Positions 14,601 through 24,143 of a stretch of DNA of 64,000 nucleotides are shown in pieces; the first letter of the stretch is position 1; each line of letters begins with the position of its first letter. Source of the DNA: Apostichopus japonicus (taxonomy: Eukaryota; Echinodermata; Holothuroidea; Aspidochirotida; Stichopodidae); the NCBI RefSeq assembly GCF_037975245.1, contig NC_092583.1, positions 837,764 to 901,763 of the forward strand, given 5' to 3'. The translations under genes and the position numbers were made by a program. The notes under the pieces were generated by a model, which was given only the letters and a program-made list of their open reading frames with translations, ran no database searches and was not told where the DNA came from.

Positions 14601-16179
14601 ATAATGTTCATACTGCTCATACTGTCAGTACAAGTGGCTCGAAGTGGGACACAAAAGTAATGTACAGAAGAAAACAAAATCCCAGTTTTGTGAACGAATG
14701 AACCACAGATCTAGGCTTGGCATGCTATATTATTTGCCACTAGTCTTCAGAAAGAATGCAATATTTTGTTTGTTTAATGCAGCATGTTGCATTTAAAAGC
14801 AAGCTTGAAAGAGCTAGCAAGTTCCATCCTGACTATTGTTCAAACTATTATTCCAAAATTATTACAATTTTCTGCATAACTCCAAATCAAGAGATGGTAA
14901 TTAACCATTCCACTTGACAGTACTTAAAAGATTTTCTAGTCTAAACCTTTTTTGACATTAATAGTAATCACAGATGGTAATGGTGAACTTACTGGGACTC
15001 AACTCTGACATAATTGGAAGGTCTCGCACCTCGTCCTCTGGAGGCCTTCCAGACAGGATGAAAGATGGCGGATTGGCCTGCCATACTGGTTTGGTCCTCC
15101 TCTGCAAAAGGTTAATGTTAATCAAATACAAATGAAATATTTCAACACCATAGAAACTGAATTAAAATCGGAGAATAGTATGCTGCATTGAACAAAGGTC
15201 TCTTCCAGGGCAAATTAATGAAATTTTCACTTTTTGAAAAATTTGCCAAAACACAAAACTTTAAAGGGTGTGAAGACTCGCCCAAAAAGAAATGTCTCAT
15301 GCCGGTAATCTGACCTAGTTTGGAATTAGGTGTAACAGAAGTGTTAGACACCACCATCAATCCCAGAAAATACACACACAGCTTGCTCCCGTCGGTAATT
15401 AGACACTAGTGTACAGTCAATACATAAAGCTACGGTCAGTACCCAGAACACAGTGTACATAGCAGCGATGGACATCTCAGGTCTAGATAAAAGATAACAA
15501 GGTATCATGTTTCATTACTGTCTGCATTTTGTAGCGACACAAAAAAAAACTTCACTTGCAGCAACGGAAAGTTAACCTTTGCAGATGGCGGCAGGCAGTT
15601 TGGGGAGAGTCTTCAATGCCTTAATGATTTATAACCAAATTAATAGGCCTACAGTATATGAAACTGATGCAAATACTCACTGCAGGTAAAGTAGGCAGGA
15701 TGGTACCAACATTGTTTGGGTTCTTTCCTTTGTTGATTTTATTGGAGTGATACTGAAAGAAAAAGAAAATGCAAACCTCATATCAATAACACATACTGTA
15801 GCCTACATGTGCATACTTTCCCCCATGCTCTGATTGTGAACTGTGTGACACACTGAAATTAAGTGTCTGTTACAGGTTATATCCCCTTTACAAAAAGTCG
15901 ACTTTTGTCTCAGAGCTATCAATTTCACTGAAAGTAGGTCTAAATTAATACTTTACATGCTTTAGAAATAGAGGTAGCCAAGCCAGTCCAGTGTTGACAT
16001 GAACATTTAGAACATCACATCATTATATGTATTCCTTTTATCAGCACTAAAACCCCCTATCTCAGGTCCTAGCCTACTTCTCTTTAATCCTCTAAAATTA
16101 GGTGTAGATTCAATGTACATCTTTGGGGACGGTCACAATAAGAAATGCTCGATGGGCAACTTACCTGCACATCTGCCAT
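1..16179 (-). CDS. DNAH7: Axonemal dynein heavy chain, DNAH7 type (5' part, continues past left edge)
   Basis: Motor subunit of a ciliary inner dynein arm. Exons in transcript order: 16165-16179, 15681-15752, 14993-15101, 14286-14424, 13306-13405, 12939-13122, 12117-12315, 11679-11798, 11148-11331, 10640-10819, 9762-9920, 8924-9037, 5386-5513, 3885-4188, 3176-3322, 2610-2746, 2159-2423, 986-1120, 1-62 (partial). All borders are GT/AG and the phases join into one frame of about 917 residues. Landmarks: RYYYYIHHGIDTEHVAPMED, VDFVLRDPREK, KLWFPEVQ-like WFPEVQNIYFQGN, QPPTSVRAFEHSGFI, VRLGMFELHSDELIRALAKR, QVEADVGNYWR, LCNPGLRDRHWEQLSEVVGY (start of linker, DHC_N2) and EFVVIPYRDTGTYILSSVD. These match my memory of vertebrate DNAH7 (about 4,000 residues) better than DNAH3 or DNAH12. 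Start ATG at 16179 has an in-frame TAA three codons upstream. AAA motor and stalk lie outside the window. Exons 1-5 are family-variable and least certain. Confidence 0.88.
1228..2158 (-). repeat. 66-bp minisatellite made from the end of DNAH7 exon 17 and its 5' splice site
   Basis: Fourteen intronic copies of a 66-bp unit follow the exon 17 end directly and fill almost the whole intron to the next exon at 1120. On the minus strand each unit carries GGGTATCCCATTAAACCTGA followed by TGAG|GTGAGA, that is, the last codons of exon 17 (VGYPIKPDE) plus its splice donor. The unit is a multiple of three and free of stops, which gives a meaningless long open frame on both strands. One unit near 2075-2083 has one extra base. 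The most distal copy (near 1235) has GG in place of the donor GT. Several units carry GATGAT|GTGAGA instead of GATGAG|GTGAGA. Confidence 0.95.
3700..3812. repeat. CATCCATCCT/CATC-type microsatellite
   Basis: Irregular runs of CATC, CATCC and CATCAATC within the DNAH7 intron between the exons at 3176-3322 and 3885-4188. No coding potential. Confidence 0.9.
4490..5345. repeat. Tandem array of TCACTTTCAT-containing 16/17-bp monomers (33-bp higher-order unit)
   Basis: About fifty copies of a 16-17 bp monomer built on TCACTTTCATAT fill most of the DNAH7 intron between the exons at 3885-4188 and 5386-5513. Monomers ending in TTAA and in CAG/CCG alternate, giving a 33-bp higher-order repeat. Thirty-three is a multiple of three, so an open frame of 133 codons appears at 4542-4943, but it is only the array. 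The array begins about 40 nt inside the intron's 5' splice site. At the edges the units degrade. Confidence 0.95.
5514..8923 (-). other. Large DNAH7 intron, no gene seen apart from simple repeats
   Basis: This 3.4-kb intron separates the exons at 5386-5513 and 8924-9037. It is AT-rich with no long ORF, a short G run near 7830 and a TAC/CTA trinucleotide tract at its right end. Nothing else was recognised. Confidence 0.7.
8556..8868. repeat. CTA/CCA trinucleotide tract
   Basis: About 310 bp of CTACTACTA interrupted by CCA, CAC and TTC triplets. It lies about 55 bp from the splice donor of the DNAH7 exon at 8924-9037. The minus strand gives a poly-valine open frame, which is an artefact of the repeat. 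Confidence 0.95.
13941..14275. repeat. Dispersed direct repeat, copy A, next to DNAH7 exon 4
   Basis: About 330 bp that recurs at 15301-15623 in the same orientation with scattered differences. Shared landmarks are GACCTAGTTT, AAAATACACACACAGCTTGC, GATAACAAGGTATCATGTTT and TGCATTTTGTAGCGACAC. Copy A ends about ten bases from the splice donor of DNAH7 exon 4 (14286-14424). No terminal inverted repeats or target duplications were made out. It may be a segmental duplication or an unclassified mobile element. Confidence 0.8.
15301..15623. repeat. Dispersed direct repeat, copy B
   Basis: Second copy of the repeat at 13941-14275, in the intron between DNAH7 exons 2 and 3, offset by 1,360 bp at the left end. 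The two copies flank exons 3 and 4 of the gene, so unequal exchange between them would delete or duplicate exon 3 (14993-15101) and exon 4 (14286-14424). Confidence 0.8.
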
Positions 16180-17402
16180 TTGGAGTTAGCCAGGTGAGCG
16201 TCCCACTGTGGGTTCAACTTAAATGATCCATTGGTTTCCTGAAGTAAGATAGTTTTGTGCAATATTAATGGCGGAAGCCCAACTTTTGTCAAAGACAGTA
16301 AAGTTTTAATGTTGTGGTTAAGGCTGGGTTAAATATGCTGAGTGATGAAACGGTTAGGCTTTACTTTTTGCCTGTTAGGATTGGCCCTGCCTAATTTCCA
16401 AGGTTTCGAAGGTTAGGGCTACAAATTGTAATTCAGCTGTTACAGTGTTAGAAATTATGTTCAATGTTCCCTTATATGAATTAACCGACCGAGTGCACCA
16501 AAATTGGGTCTGAGTCAGAAATCTCCAAACGATTTTGCGACTTCGGTACAACCCGCACATCAGTCTTTAGTCCTATTTCCTAACGATACTTGTTATTCAA
16601 GTCGCAATTCAGTACGCAGTGGGAACTTCGAGGCATTGGTTACTAAGCAACATGTACATTCGATATTGAATAGGCAGACCCTGTGAACGTTTTGTGATAT
16701 CCCTGTCAACAATATGTAGTGTGTACCTTACTTGCCTAAATATCTACAATTGGGCCAAGCGATATATATTTAAAACTATTTTTTAAGACTTGAAAATAAA
16801 CGTTATGCGAAATAGGGACCATGAATGAGCATGGGTATGTGTTTTTGTTGGTCTAACTTTGTTCACGTTATTGGAGTTGTTAAAGATCCGAAGTTACGAC
16901 TAAGGGCCAATGAACGCCAATAAAGCAAAAACTAGAGAACTTTTCGTCTACAGCGTTTAATCGCGAATGCATACAACCCAACATTAAAGGAACAGGGAAC
17001 CCAACATTCCCGCTACCCGAACTGACTCGCTTTGAAACTCGCTATATTCGAAGAGGAACGTAACTTAAATACTACAAGAATACATTCGTCACTTGATTTG
17101 AAAGGCAAAAGTTTACTTTTTTAAACGTATTGTGCATCCCTGACATCACATTTACTTGCTTCAAGTTCATTGTTGCTAACAAAACGATTTATAAATAACT
17201 ATTGAACATATATTGTAACTGGCATATATTCGAAATTATGAATGAACATTCCATAAGGATGTTTATGTTATATTTATATATCAAAAATTGTGTATTTATT
17301 AAACAAATCATGTAGATGCTTAGCCCTTATTTCTACAAGTCAGCAAATAATTACCTCTGAACTGTCATCTAAAGCTGACAAGGAATTTCCAGGGTCAAAC
17401 CG
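16165..17402 (-). other. Probable 5' leader exons of the dynein gene
   Basis: Two segments upstream of the dynein start look like spliced leader exons. One is 17355-17402 (48 nt), with a pyrimidine-rich TTTCTTTTTAAG acceptor and an AG|GTAATT donor. The other is 16165-16238 (74 nt), which contains the dynein ATG at 16179 and has a TTCAG acceptor and a CAG|GTAAGT donor. Joined, they are open in a second frame, out of phase with the dynein frame (reading RFDPGNSLSALDDSSEETNG and on), so they might instead encode an alternative amino terminus. No start codon for that frame was found. Confidence 0.4.
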
Positions 17403-19666
17403 CTTAAAAAGAAATTTTTAGTATGCAAAACATTCGGCCCAATGTGGTGACCATGAAAGTCCTCATAGCTTCAGTTTTTGTTGACTTGTGATGGGCAAAA
17501 GAACTTGACAGGATCACGTTAACCCCTAAGGTTTCTGGCTGTAGATTTTTACTGATGTTACTAATGTACATTTTGCGTCCCTAACAATTTTAAGGGATAT
17601 CTAAGAGACACTGATGTTGAAGAAATAAGTTCCCAACTTGAGGGAGGTGTAAAGGATGGAGGGAGGAAGGGGGAGGTTGGTGGAAGGTCGGGAATGAAGG
17701 ACACATGGACCATCCAACTCTTGTCTGAAAGAGGGGGACCATTATACCGTTTCTTTCCTGTTAGGTTTCCTGTCAAAAAGGCAGCTAATTCCATATTAAG
17801 GAAAGGACAAGAAAGAATATTTAACTGAGGATGATATACAAAACTACAAAAGAATCAGTTCACACGAAAAAAGAAGAAAAAAACCCAACACAAGAAATGG
17901 CTTCTATCCATTTTAATGACAAAAGGAAGGCATGATATTTGGTATACTGCCTCTATCATGAATACATTAAATGCTGAGAATAACAGTAAACACTGACGAT
18001 ATTGACAGATGATATATATATAAATGTGTATACTAAGACATAGAAAGTAATTTTGTAAATAGCATAATTCAAATGAGCAAAAAACAAATGAAAGACTTGC
18101 ATGGAATGCACTTGGTGCCATAACATAAGTGGCATAAACTACAGTGTACAAAAAGTAGAAATAACAAAAGGTACCAAAACACTGGAGGATCCAGGATGTC
18201 TCAGAAGGGCAGGGGGGGGGGCTAGAAAACAGTCAGTATATACTAAACATATTATCAAAACAATGTTGCATGAAAACTAAATAATGATTTTTTTTCACTG
18301 CCATTTTTTTTCCACAAATTATCTTTGTTACTTTTTCATTCGATAAACATTTTCAGAAAGGGATGCCTGGGCCCCCTAGCCTTCTGCCTGGATCAACCTC
18401 TGCAAAATAGTCTTCAATAAAACAAAATTCTCGTTGCAATTTTTCTCTGCAGCTGAATATCATCAATAAGGACACAACTCCTTGATATGAACAGAATGAT
18501 TGTGAATTATGGAACACCCATTTTTTTAAGTAAATGTGCCATTAAAGACAAAGATGAAGTTAAATGGCATGTTGACTTTCAAACACCACTGTTTTTCACT
18601 TGAGGAAATTGAGTAAGACGACTTGAGTTAATTTGACCATCTTTCATCTCCACAATTGCAAACATCTGTATTTGAAACCAACTGAACCTAAACCTTGAAG
18701 GACTAATTTACTGAGGACCAATTTACTGATATTTCAGTGAAGACTGCACCTGTTACCCTGTACTTATTATTTAGAAATAGGCACAGGCCTTCTTTGCGTC
18801 GATAAAGCTTATAGATATAAGTTAGAAGTTAAGAACAACCCAATTCCATCATTTCAACTAAAGCATTTCAGGTTTAAAGGAGAAAGACGTCAACGTTGAA
18901 ATTAAATATCAAACCTTGTTAACTAATATATAAAAATTAAAAAATTAAAGTGCTTTGCAAAAAATAACATTCAGTCACTGTGTACATGAAACGATGCTCT
19001 ACCAGAATGTAGAATGGACGTCAACAAAAAGTGGTTTGACAAGGTACTTGAGGAAAACACGGTACTTGCTGGAAGAAAAAAAGAGCCCTACAATGATCTA
19101 TCTTTGATTTAGCTGGATTTGCATGAATTTGCTGAAAGTTAACTTGATCATTTCCATCTTTGGAGTAAGGCCTTTCTGTCTACAGAGAGCACATGGCCCT
19201 CCTATCATAACCCCCTACATTTTAACACTAACACATGCTGATCCACAAATCAGGGATTAATTTGGGGTTCGATTTTTGTTTAGCAGCTTCAAGGCTATGA
19301 ATTTTGTATATGAATTAAAAAATTAGGCTATGAATTAAAAAGTTACGGTTTCTTTGTTTCAAATATTGCTACACTTCGTTGAACTTGTATTATGATTTGA
19401 CCAGTTTGCGATGTGGATAAATTATTCCCAGTGGATGTCTTGATCATCACATTCCTCACACTCGCAATAAAATAATACAAATATAAAGTAAGTTTTAAAA
19501 AGGAAGATAAAACACACACGACCACTTTGCTAAATAATTCGATGATTTCCTACGGTATGAGTTTATGTAATAATCAAGTTGTTAGGTCTACAAAATTGAC
19601 ACAAAATTCATGGTTTTTCTACAAACATGTATATATTTCGTTAACAGAGATTGAGCAAAAAAACTG
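17403..19666. other. Intergenic region between DNAH7 and the FKBP gene
   Basis: About 2.3 kb without recognisable genes. It separates the divergent 5' end of DNAH7 from the 3' end of the FKBP gene, both on the minus strand. It is AT-rich with a G run near 18215 and probably includes the FKBP 3' UTR next to 19667. No clear poly(A) signal was identified. Confidence 0.6.
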
Positions 19667-19822
19667 CTACAGCTCATCGTGTTTTGGTCCGGAAAATTCC
19701 TCAAAAGAAATGAAGCCATCCTCATCCTCATCCTGGCCTTTAAATATAACATTAACTGCATCTTCCACTGTACCGTGCCTCTCAAGACCTCCAACCGCCC
19801 CAGTATTGACAAAGTCAAGCAG
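19667..19822 (-). CDS. FKBP14: FKBP alternative last exon B (EF-hand 2 + HDEL)
   Basis: Also exactly 156 nt and 51 residues, with a TAG stop. It starts LLDFVNTGAVGGLERHG after a TTTCCTACAG acceptor, in phase 0. The EF-hand loop is DEDEDGFISFEE and the end is GPKHDEL. It is identical to exon A at 24 of 51 positions by my alignment, with every calcium-binding position, the GG pair, the EEF and the KHDEL kept. This points to an old duplication with both copies under selection. Confidence 0.88.
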   Translation of the reverse strand: MLDFVNTGAVGGLERHGTVEDAVNVIFKGQDEDEDGFISFEEFSGPKHDEL

Positions 19823-22800
19823 CTGTAGGAAATGAAAGAAAATATTTAGCATTGTAAGTTAAAATGAAGTTTTCTTGGGTGGCTCAGCAAATGGGTGGCT
19901 GAGCAAGCTTCTTTTAAAAGAAATCAATTTTTATGGAAATTAATAAATTAGTTCATCACAGATATTCAACATGAAAAAATTGCTTCTGAGAGTTAAATAT
20001 TTTCTTTTACTTCTGTTGAATAGTAAGATTAGCTGTGCAATCTTTCATACATCCTAAGCACTATGCTAGGTGACAGGCATGTGAGTTTTCATAACTCTTA
20101 TTATTGCCACCATCAACATTGTGAAAGAGACTGACTAGTCACTTGCAAAGGAAGACTGCAAAATATCCTTGAATCATGTTATTATTATATATTTTGGAGA
20201 GGGGGGGGGTGGTTAAAATAATATGTATGTTTTCATTAAAAATGGAGAAAACCTGGGGTGGAGAAAAATTGTGTGAATAAATGAACCCCAACCCACCTTG
20301 AAAGTTGCATTTTACATTTGTTAGGAATTCTATGTCATCCTATGCAAGTTATGCACCATTTACACATTTTTTGATACTAAACAAATGATAAATATTTGGT
20401 TTACAACTGCATTATTAAACTGTTATGAAATATTTAATTCAATATCACAATGTGAAGATGGCAACCTTCCCAAACCCTCCAAAGTAGGTGACTAAAATAC
20501 CTGCCAATGTTGCATGTTTGGTGGAGTTTGGTGACAGGTTTTGTTCCCTGATACATTTTTTATATATATATATATATATATGAATTAAAACTTTTGACAA
20601 CATTAAAAAAAAGATATTTACATCACAACTCGTCATGCTTTTGCCCAGGAAATTCCTCATGGGAAATCATGCCATCCTTATCTTTATCCTGAAAGTCAAA
20701 TATATTCTCAACAGCAGAATCCAAACTTTCCTCTTCCTTTAGCCCTCCTAGCCCTTGGGCTGAGAAGAATGCTTTCATCTGCCAAAGAAAACAGAAATTG
20801 GCAAAATAATATTAACTGCTTGTGACCCAGCATTGGGAGATTTTCTTACACTTTGGCTCATTCAATAGCCATTGTTTTCAAACGATCAGTGCTTTTTTAA
20901 TTGGGTCACAAGAGACGTAAAGCAACTTATGTTATTTTTAAGTTATTTTATTTTTAAGTGACCTTGCACATTATGTCAGTGAGATGAGATGGCACCAATG
21001 GAATTAGTATGACGAGTAGTGATGTAAAAAACAAAGCTGTTAATAATGTCCTACACAACTAACAAGAAACAGAGTTGTCTGACAGGGAAGTGATGGATTG
21101 TGCAACTTACCTTCCAAGGATAGTTTCTGTCTACTTTCTCAAATGTTTGTTGGATAGGCATGGGCCGGGAGGGGGATTGGGGATATTAAAGAAAACCAAA
21201 CCCTTTTCAACAACATAAATTCATCAAGTGACTTATTATTGGTAAACACAAACTTTTGTACAAGATAAAGACACGCTGATTTTGCTTCTTATTATGTACA
21301 TGAAGTACAAACCTCTTTCTTGGAGATTTGCTTATCCCCATCAAAGTCCATTTTCTTAAATAAGTTTGGTGTTGGTGGTTTGTCTAGGATCTTGAGTAGC
21401 TCAATCCTGTAGAACACCTCTCCTCTGCTCTCGTCGGGAACGACGGCACCTGCGTAAGTAAGGCCAAAACAACATTATTTAGGTGAGAGAGTTGCAATAT
21501 TGAAAAGTTAACAAAGGTTGGGAAAATTAAATTTTAGAATTAAAAGAAAAGTGTGTCAACTTTGCAACAGTTTACTAATCATACATTTAAATACTGCACA
21601 TGGTCATATGCTGCCTGAGAGTAAATTCTTCTACATGAAATAGATCATTAGCTTTTCTAGCCAATGTTTATTTAAATAGTAAGGTAAAAACATTTGAAAT
21701 TTTGCTCTTAAATATGCCTGCTGTTAAAAATTGTCTGGGAGGGTAAAATTTTGAGGATTACATCAAATTTGTTGGTTAATCCCTCATTAACCTTCCTTTA
21801 AAGGTTTCTTAGCTTGATTGATTACAAGATTGTTTTGAATAATTTTCAATTGCTTTGGAAGAATTGCCAACTAATCTTAAGCTACTTAATGTTAGGTGTC
21901 CTTGTGCAAATCAAAGATATTAAAATGCTTGTTTTGTTGTCATTTGCAATATCATTGATATGAAAAGTGGCAACCTGCACAATGTTGGTAAAGCTTTAAA
22001 CAACATTCAAATTAAAGTTTGAAATCCAGCCTCCAGACGTACATAAGGACCATATATGTTAAATGTGTATTATCCATCCCAGTTTAATTGAACTCAGCAT
22101 TTTTCAAAATGACTTATTCTGAAAGGTGGACACAAAGTATTAGATTTAGCATTTTACATGTAAGTTTGCATTATACATGTACAGGGATGTGCCCAGGATT
22201 TCCTGAGTGCTGGGTAAACTGATCGCCGTCCTGGGGGAGGGGTCTAAATGCTGGCACTTGTGAAGCTTTTTAAGCACATACACAAGTACTAGTTTTGCTT
22301 ACAATTAACATTTTTTAATATTTTTGAGGGAAATATATTACGTAACTGGTAAAAGTTATTAGTTTGTTTCAAAGAGATTTTACAATGGACCGATTGAGAG
22401 CCGTAAGTAATGTTTCTCGCATGCGTTACTGATGCATTATTAGTCTGTTTGATTTTGGTATAGGCTAGGCCCAATTTACGTTGAACATATTGTTAGGAAT
22501 GTCGGGATTTTAGATGAAAATAACGATTTTTAAGACAGTGCTGGGTGGTAATTTTTAGTGCTGGGCGGGGCCGCCCAGCGTGGGCACATCCCTGCATGTA
22601 TTATTACAGATCATATTGTTATTGTCTTGGGTCACACAAACAGTACTTTATATCACATGTATGTACCTGAGTTTTGGTGACCGTCAATTTCTTGGCCAGA
22701 GATGTAAATTTCTCGTATTTCTCCAACACACATGTCTTGAAGGCTTTTCTCCCAACCACTCATGACTTTCTGGTCTCCCAGCTTGAAATAAAATGGATCA

Positions 22801-24143
22801 CCTTTGGTTTCACTGAAAGAAAAAAGCAAAATGTCTATGTAAATCAAAGCATGTCTAAGTAGTCTACTACACTATACAATAAAAACAATGTCCATGCAAA
22901 AGACAATTATGTCTATGCAATGCACTACTTCTTAATGGATTGCTGTCATAAATGATATGTTAACTAGCTGCAGCAAACATAATCAAATTTCGACAAGAAA
23001 ACTAGTTCTCTTACAAGACAAACACACATAACTACATTGACCTTAAATCAGCCTTACATACATAGTTAGCAATCTGTTGTGTATGTGTGCTTGAGAATGC
23101 TATGAGGCAATAGTGTTGGAATTATGAGGCAAAGCCGGTTGGAACTGCATTGTATTTAACTCAAGCTACATGTGGTATTTAAGACCGTTACAGTAGTTCT
23201 TGGATAGGGTGGTTATTGACATGACTAAGTCATAGTGGCATCGAGAGCTGGGGAGGGTCTGGGAACATTTACATCACTAAACCCTATAGTATTTGTACTC
23301 AAAATATTTCTTCAACTATTAATTATGAAAATGATAATACAGTACTCTTTATATTAGATTGCCCAGCCCATATCCCCTCCATATTTGCCCATGCCCCACA
23401 GGCATAGCTAGACATGAACAGTGTGTCCAAGCTTGTTGGAAATCCTGCGGTTATTTATTTCACAATGTTAATAATACATATTAAACTTCGTTTCCATTAG
23501 AAGGGAACGGTAGGACTGGTTATAGTATCTGGTACTAATTAGCCAAGGTATATGGAAATTATTCTCGCTGAACTAGTACCAATACTTTGAATCTTTCTTA
23601 GCGGGACAAAGTTTCGGCCCGCCTATGGGCTATACATATCTTGGAATAATTTATCCAGTATCGCATCACAAAATGGACAAGTTGCTATACAATTGTAAAG
23701 GCGTATAGCTCTTGGTTCGTTCTTTTTTCTTTTTCTGATGGGTTGTAAGATATCGTAAGATAACCTAACAGTTTTCTAGAAAGGATTGAGAGTGAAAAAA
23801 CTCAGAGCCTTTACAAATGCTAAGAAAATGTGAATAATAAGTCACTCCCTGTGGGAGTGATACTCCAACTTACAACTTCGGTCACATCTCAGCTTACATA
23901 GCAGACTACATTCCTATTTACATATAAATTTTGACTTTCAACTTACGAATCATCAAATTTTTCGCCATCGTCTGTGTACTCTCCTGTATAGCTGATGACG
24001 AGATAATCTCCATCTTTGGTTTTTTCTTCACAAGTTTCTGCCTCTTCTACAACAGTATACCTTGAAAAACCTTCAACTTCACAAGAAATCACCGTTAGCA
24101 ACGAACCGAAGATCACTGATAAATAAACTTTGAAGATATTCAT
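19667..24143 (-). CDS. FKBP14: ER-resident FKBP with EF-hands and HDEL, FKBP7/FKBP14 type
   Basis: Probable ER-lumen peptidyl-prolyl isomerase or chaperone; vertebrate FKBP14 acts on collagen. Exons: 23947-24143, 22667-22812, 21313-21449, then one of two last exons, 20623-20778 or 19667-19822. Phases join cleanly and either form gives 211 residues, the length of human FKBP14. Residues 1-21 are a signal peptide (MNIFKVYLSVIFGSLLTVIS). The FKBP domain follows: YTGEYTDDGEKFDDS, FYFKLG, VMSGWEKSLQDMCVGE, VFYRIELLKI. Two cysteines (ETCEEK and DMCVGE) match the FKBP13/14-type disulphide. EF-hand 1 is DFDGDKQISKKE; EF-hand 2 and HDEL lie in the last exon. The usual P-P-x-L-G-Y-G loop is replaced by ISGQEIDGHQNSG, so prolyl isomerase activity may be weak. 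The orthologue precedes the FKBP7/FKBP14 split; the symbol is by resemblance. Confidence 0.9.
20623..20778 (-). CDS. FKBP14: FKBP alternative last exon A (EF-hand 2 + HDEL)
   Basis: This 156-nt exon encodes 51 residues and a TGA stop. It starts at MKAFFSAQGLGGLKEEE after a TTCTTTGGCAG acceptor, in phase 0 as exon 3 requires. It contains a canonical EF-hand loop DKDKDGMISHEE and ends in GQKHDEL, an ER-retrieval signal. An ATTAAA on the minus strand at 20433-20438 could serve polyadenylation. Exon B has the same length and layout. Confidence 0.88.
   Translation of the reverse strand: MKAFFSAQGLGGLKEEESLDSAVENIFDFQDKDKDGMISHEEFPGQKHDEL
22182..22594. mobile_element. MITE with CAGGGATGTGCCCA terminal inverted repeats
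   Basis: A 413-bp element with perfect 14-bp inverted ends (CAGGGATGTGCCCA at left, its complement TGGGCACATCCCTG at right) in the FKBP intron between exons 2 and 3. Flanking CATGTA is present on both sides, which would be a 6-bp target duplication. No coding capacity. The CAGGG ends resemble hAT elements, but hAT normally makes 8-bp duplications, so the superfamily is left open. Confidence 0.85.

Noticed and set aside
21105-21175. Possible extra FKBP exon with a strong donor (GGAAG|GTAAGT, minus strand)
   Set aside because: No acceptor gives a frame compatible with exons 3 and 4, and FKBP14 needs no residues there.
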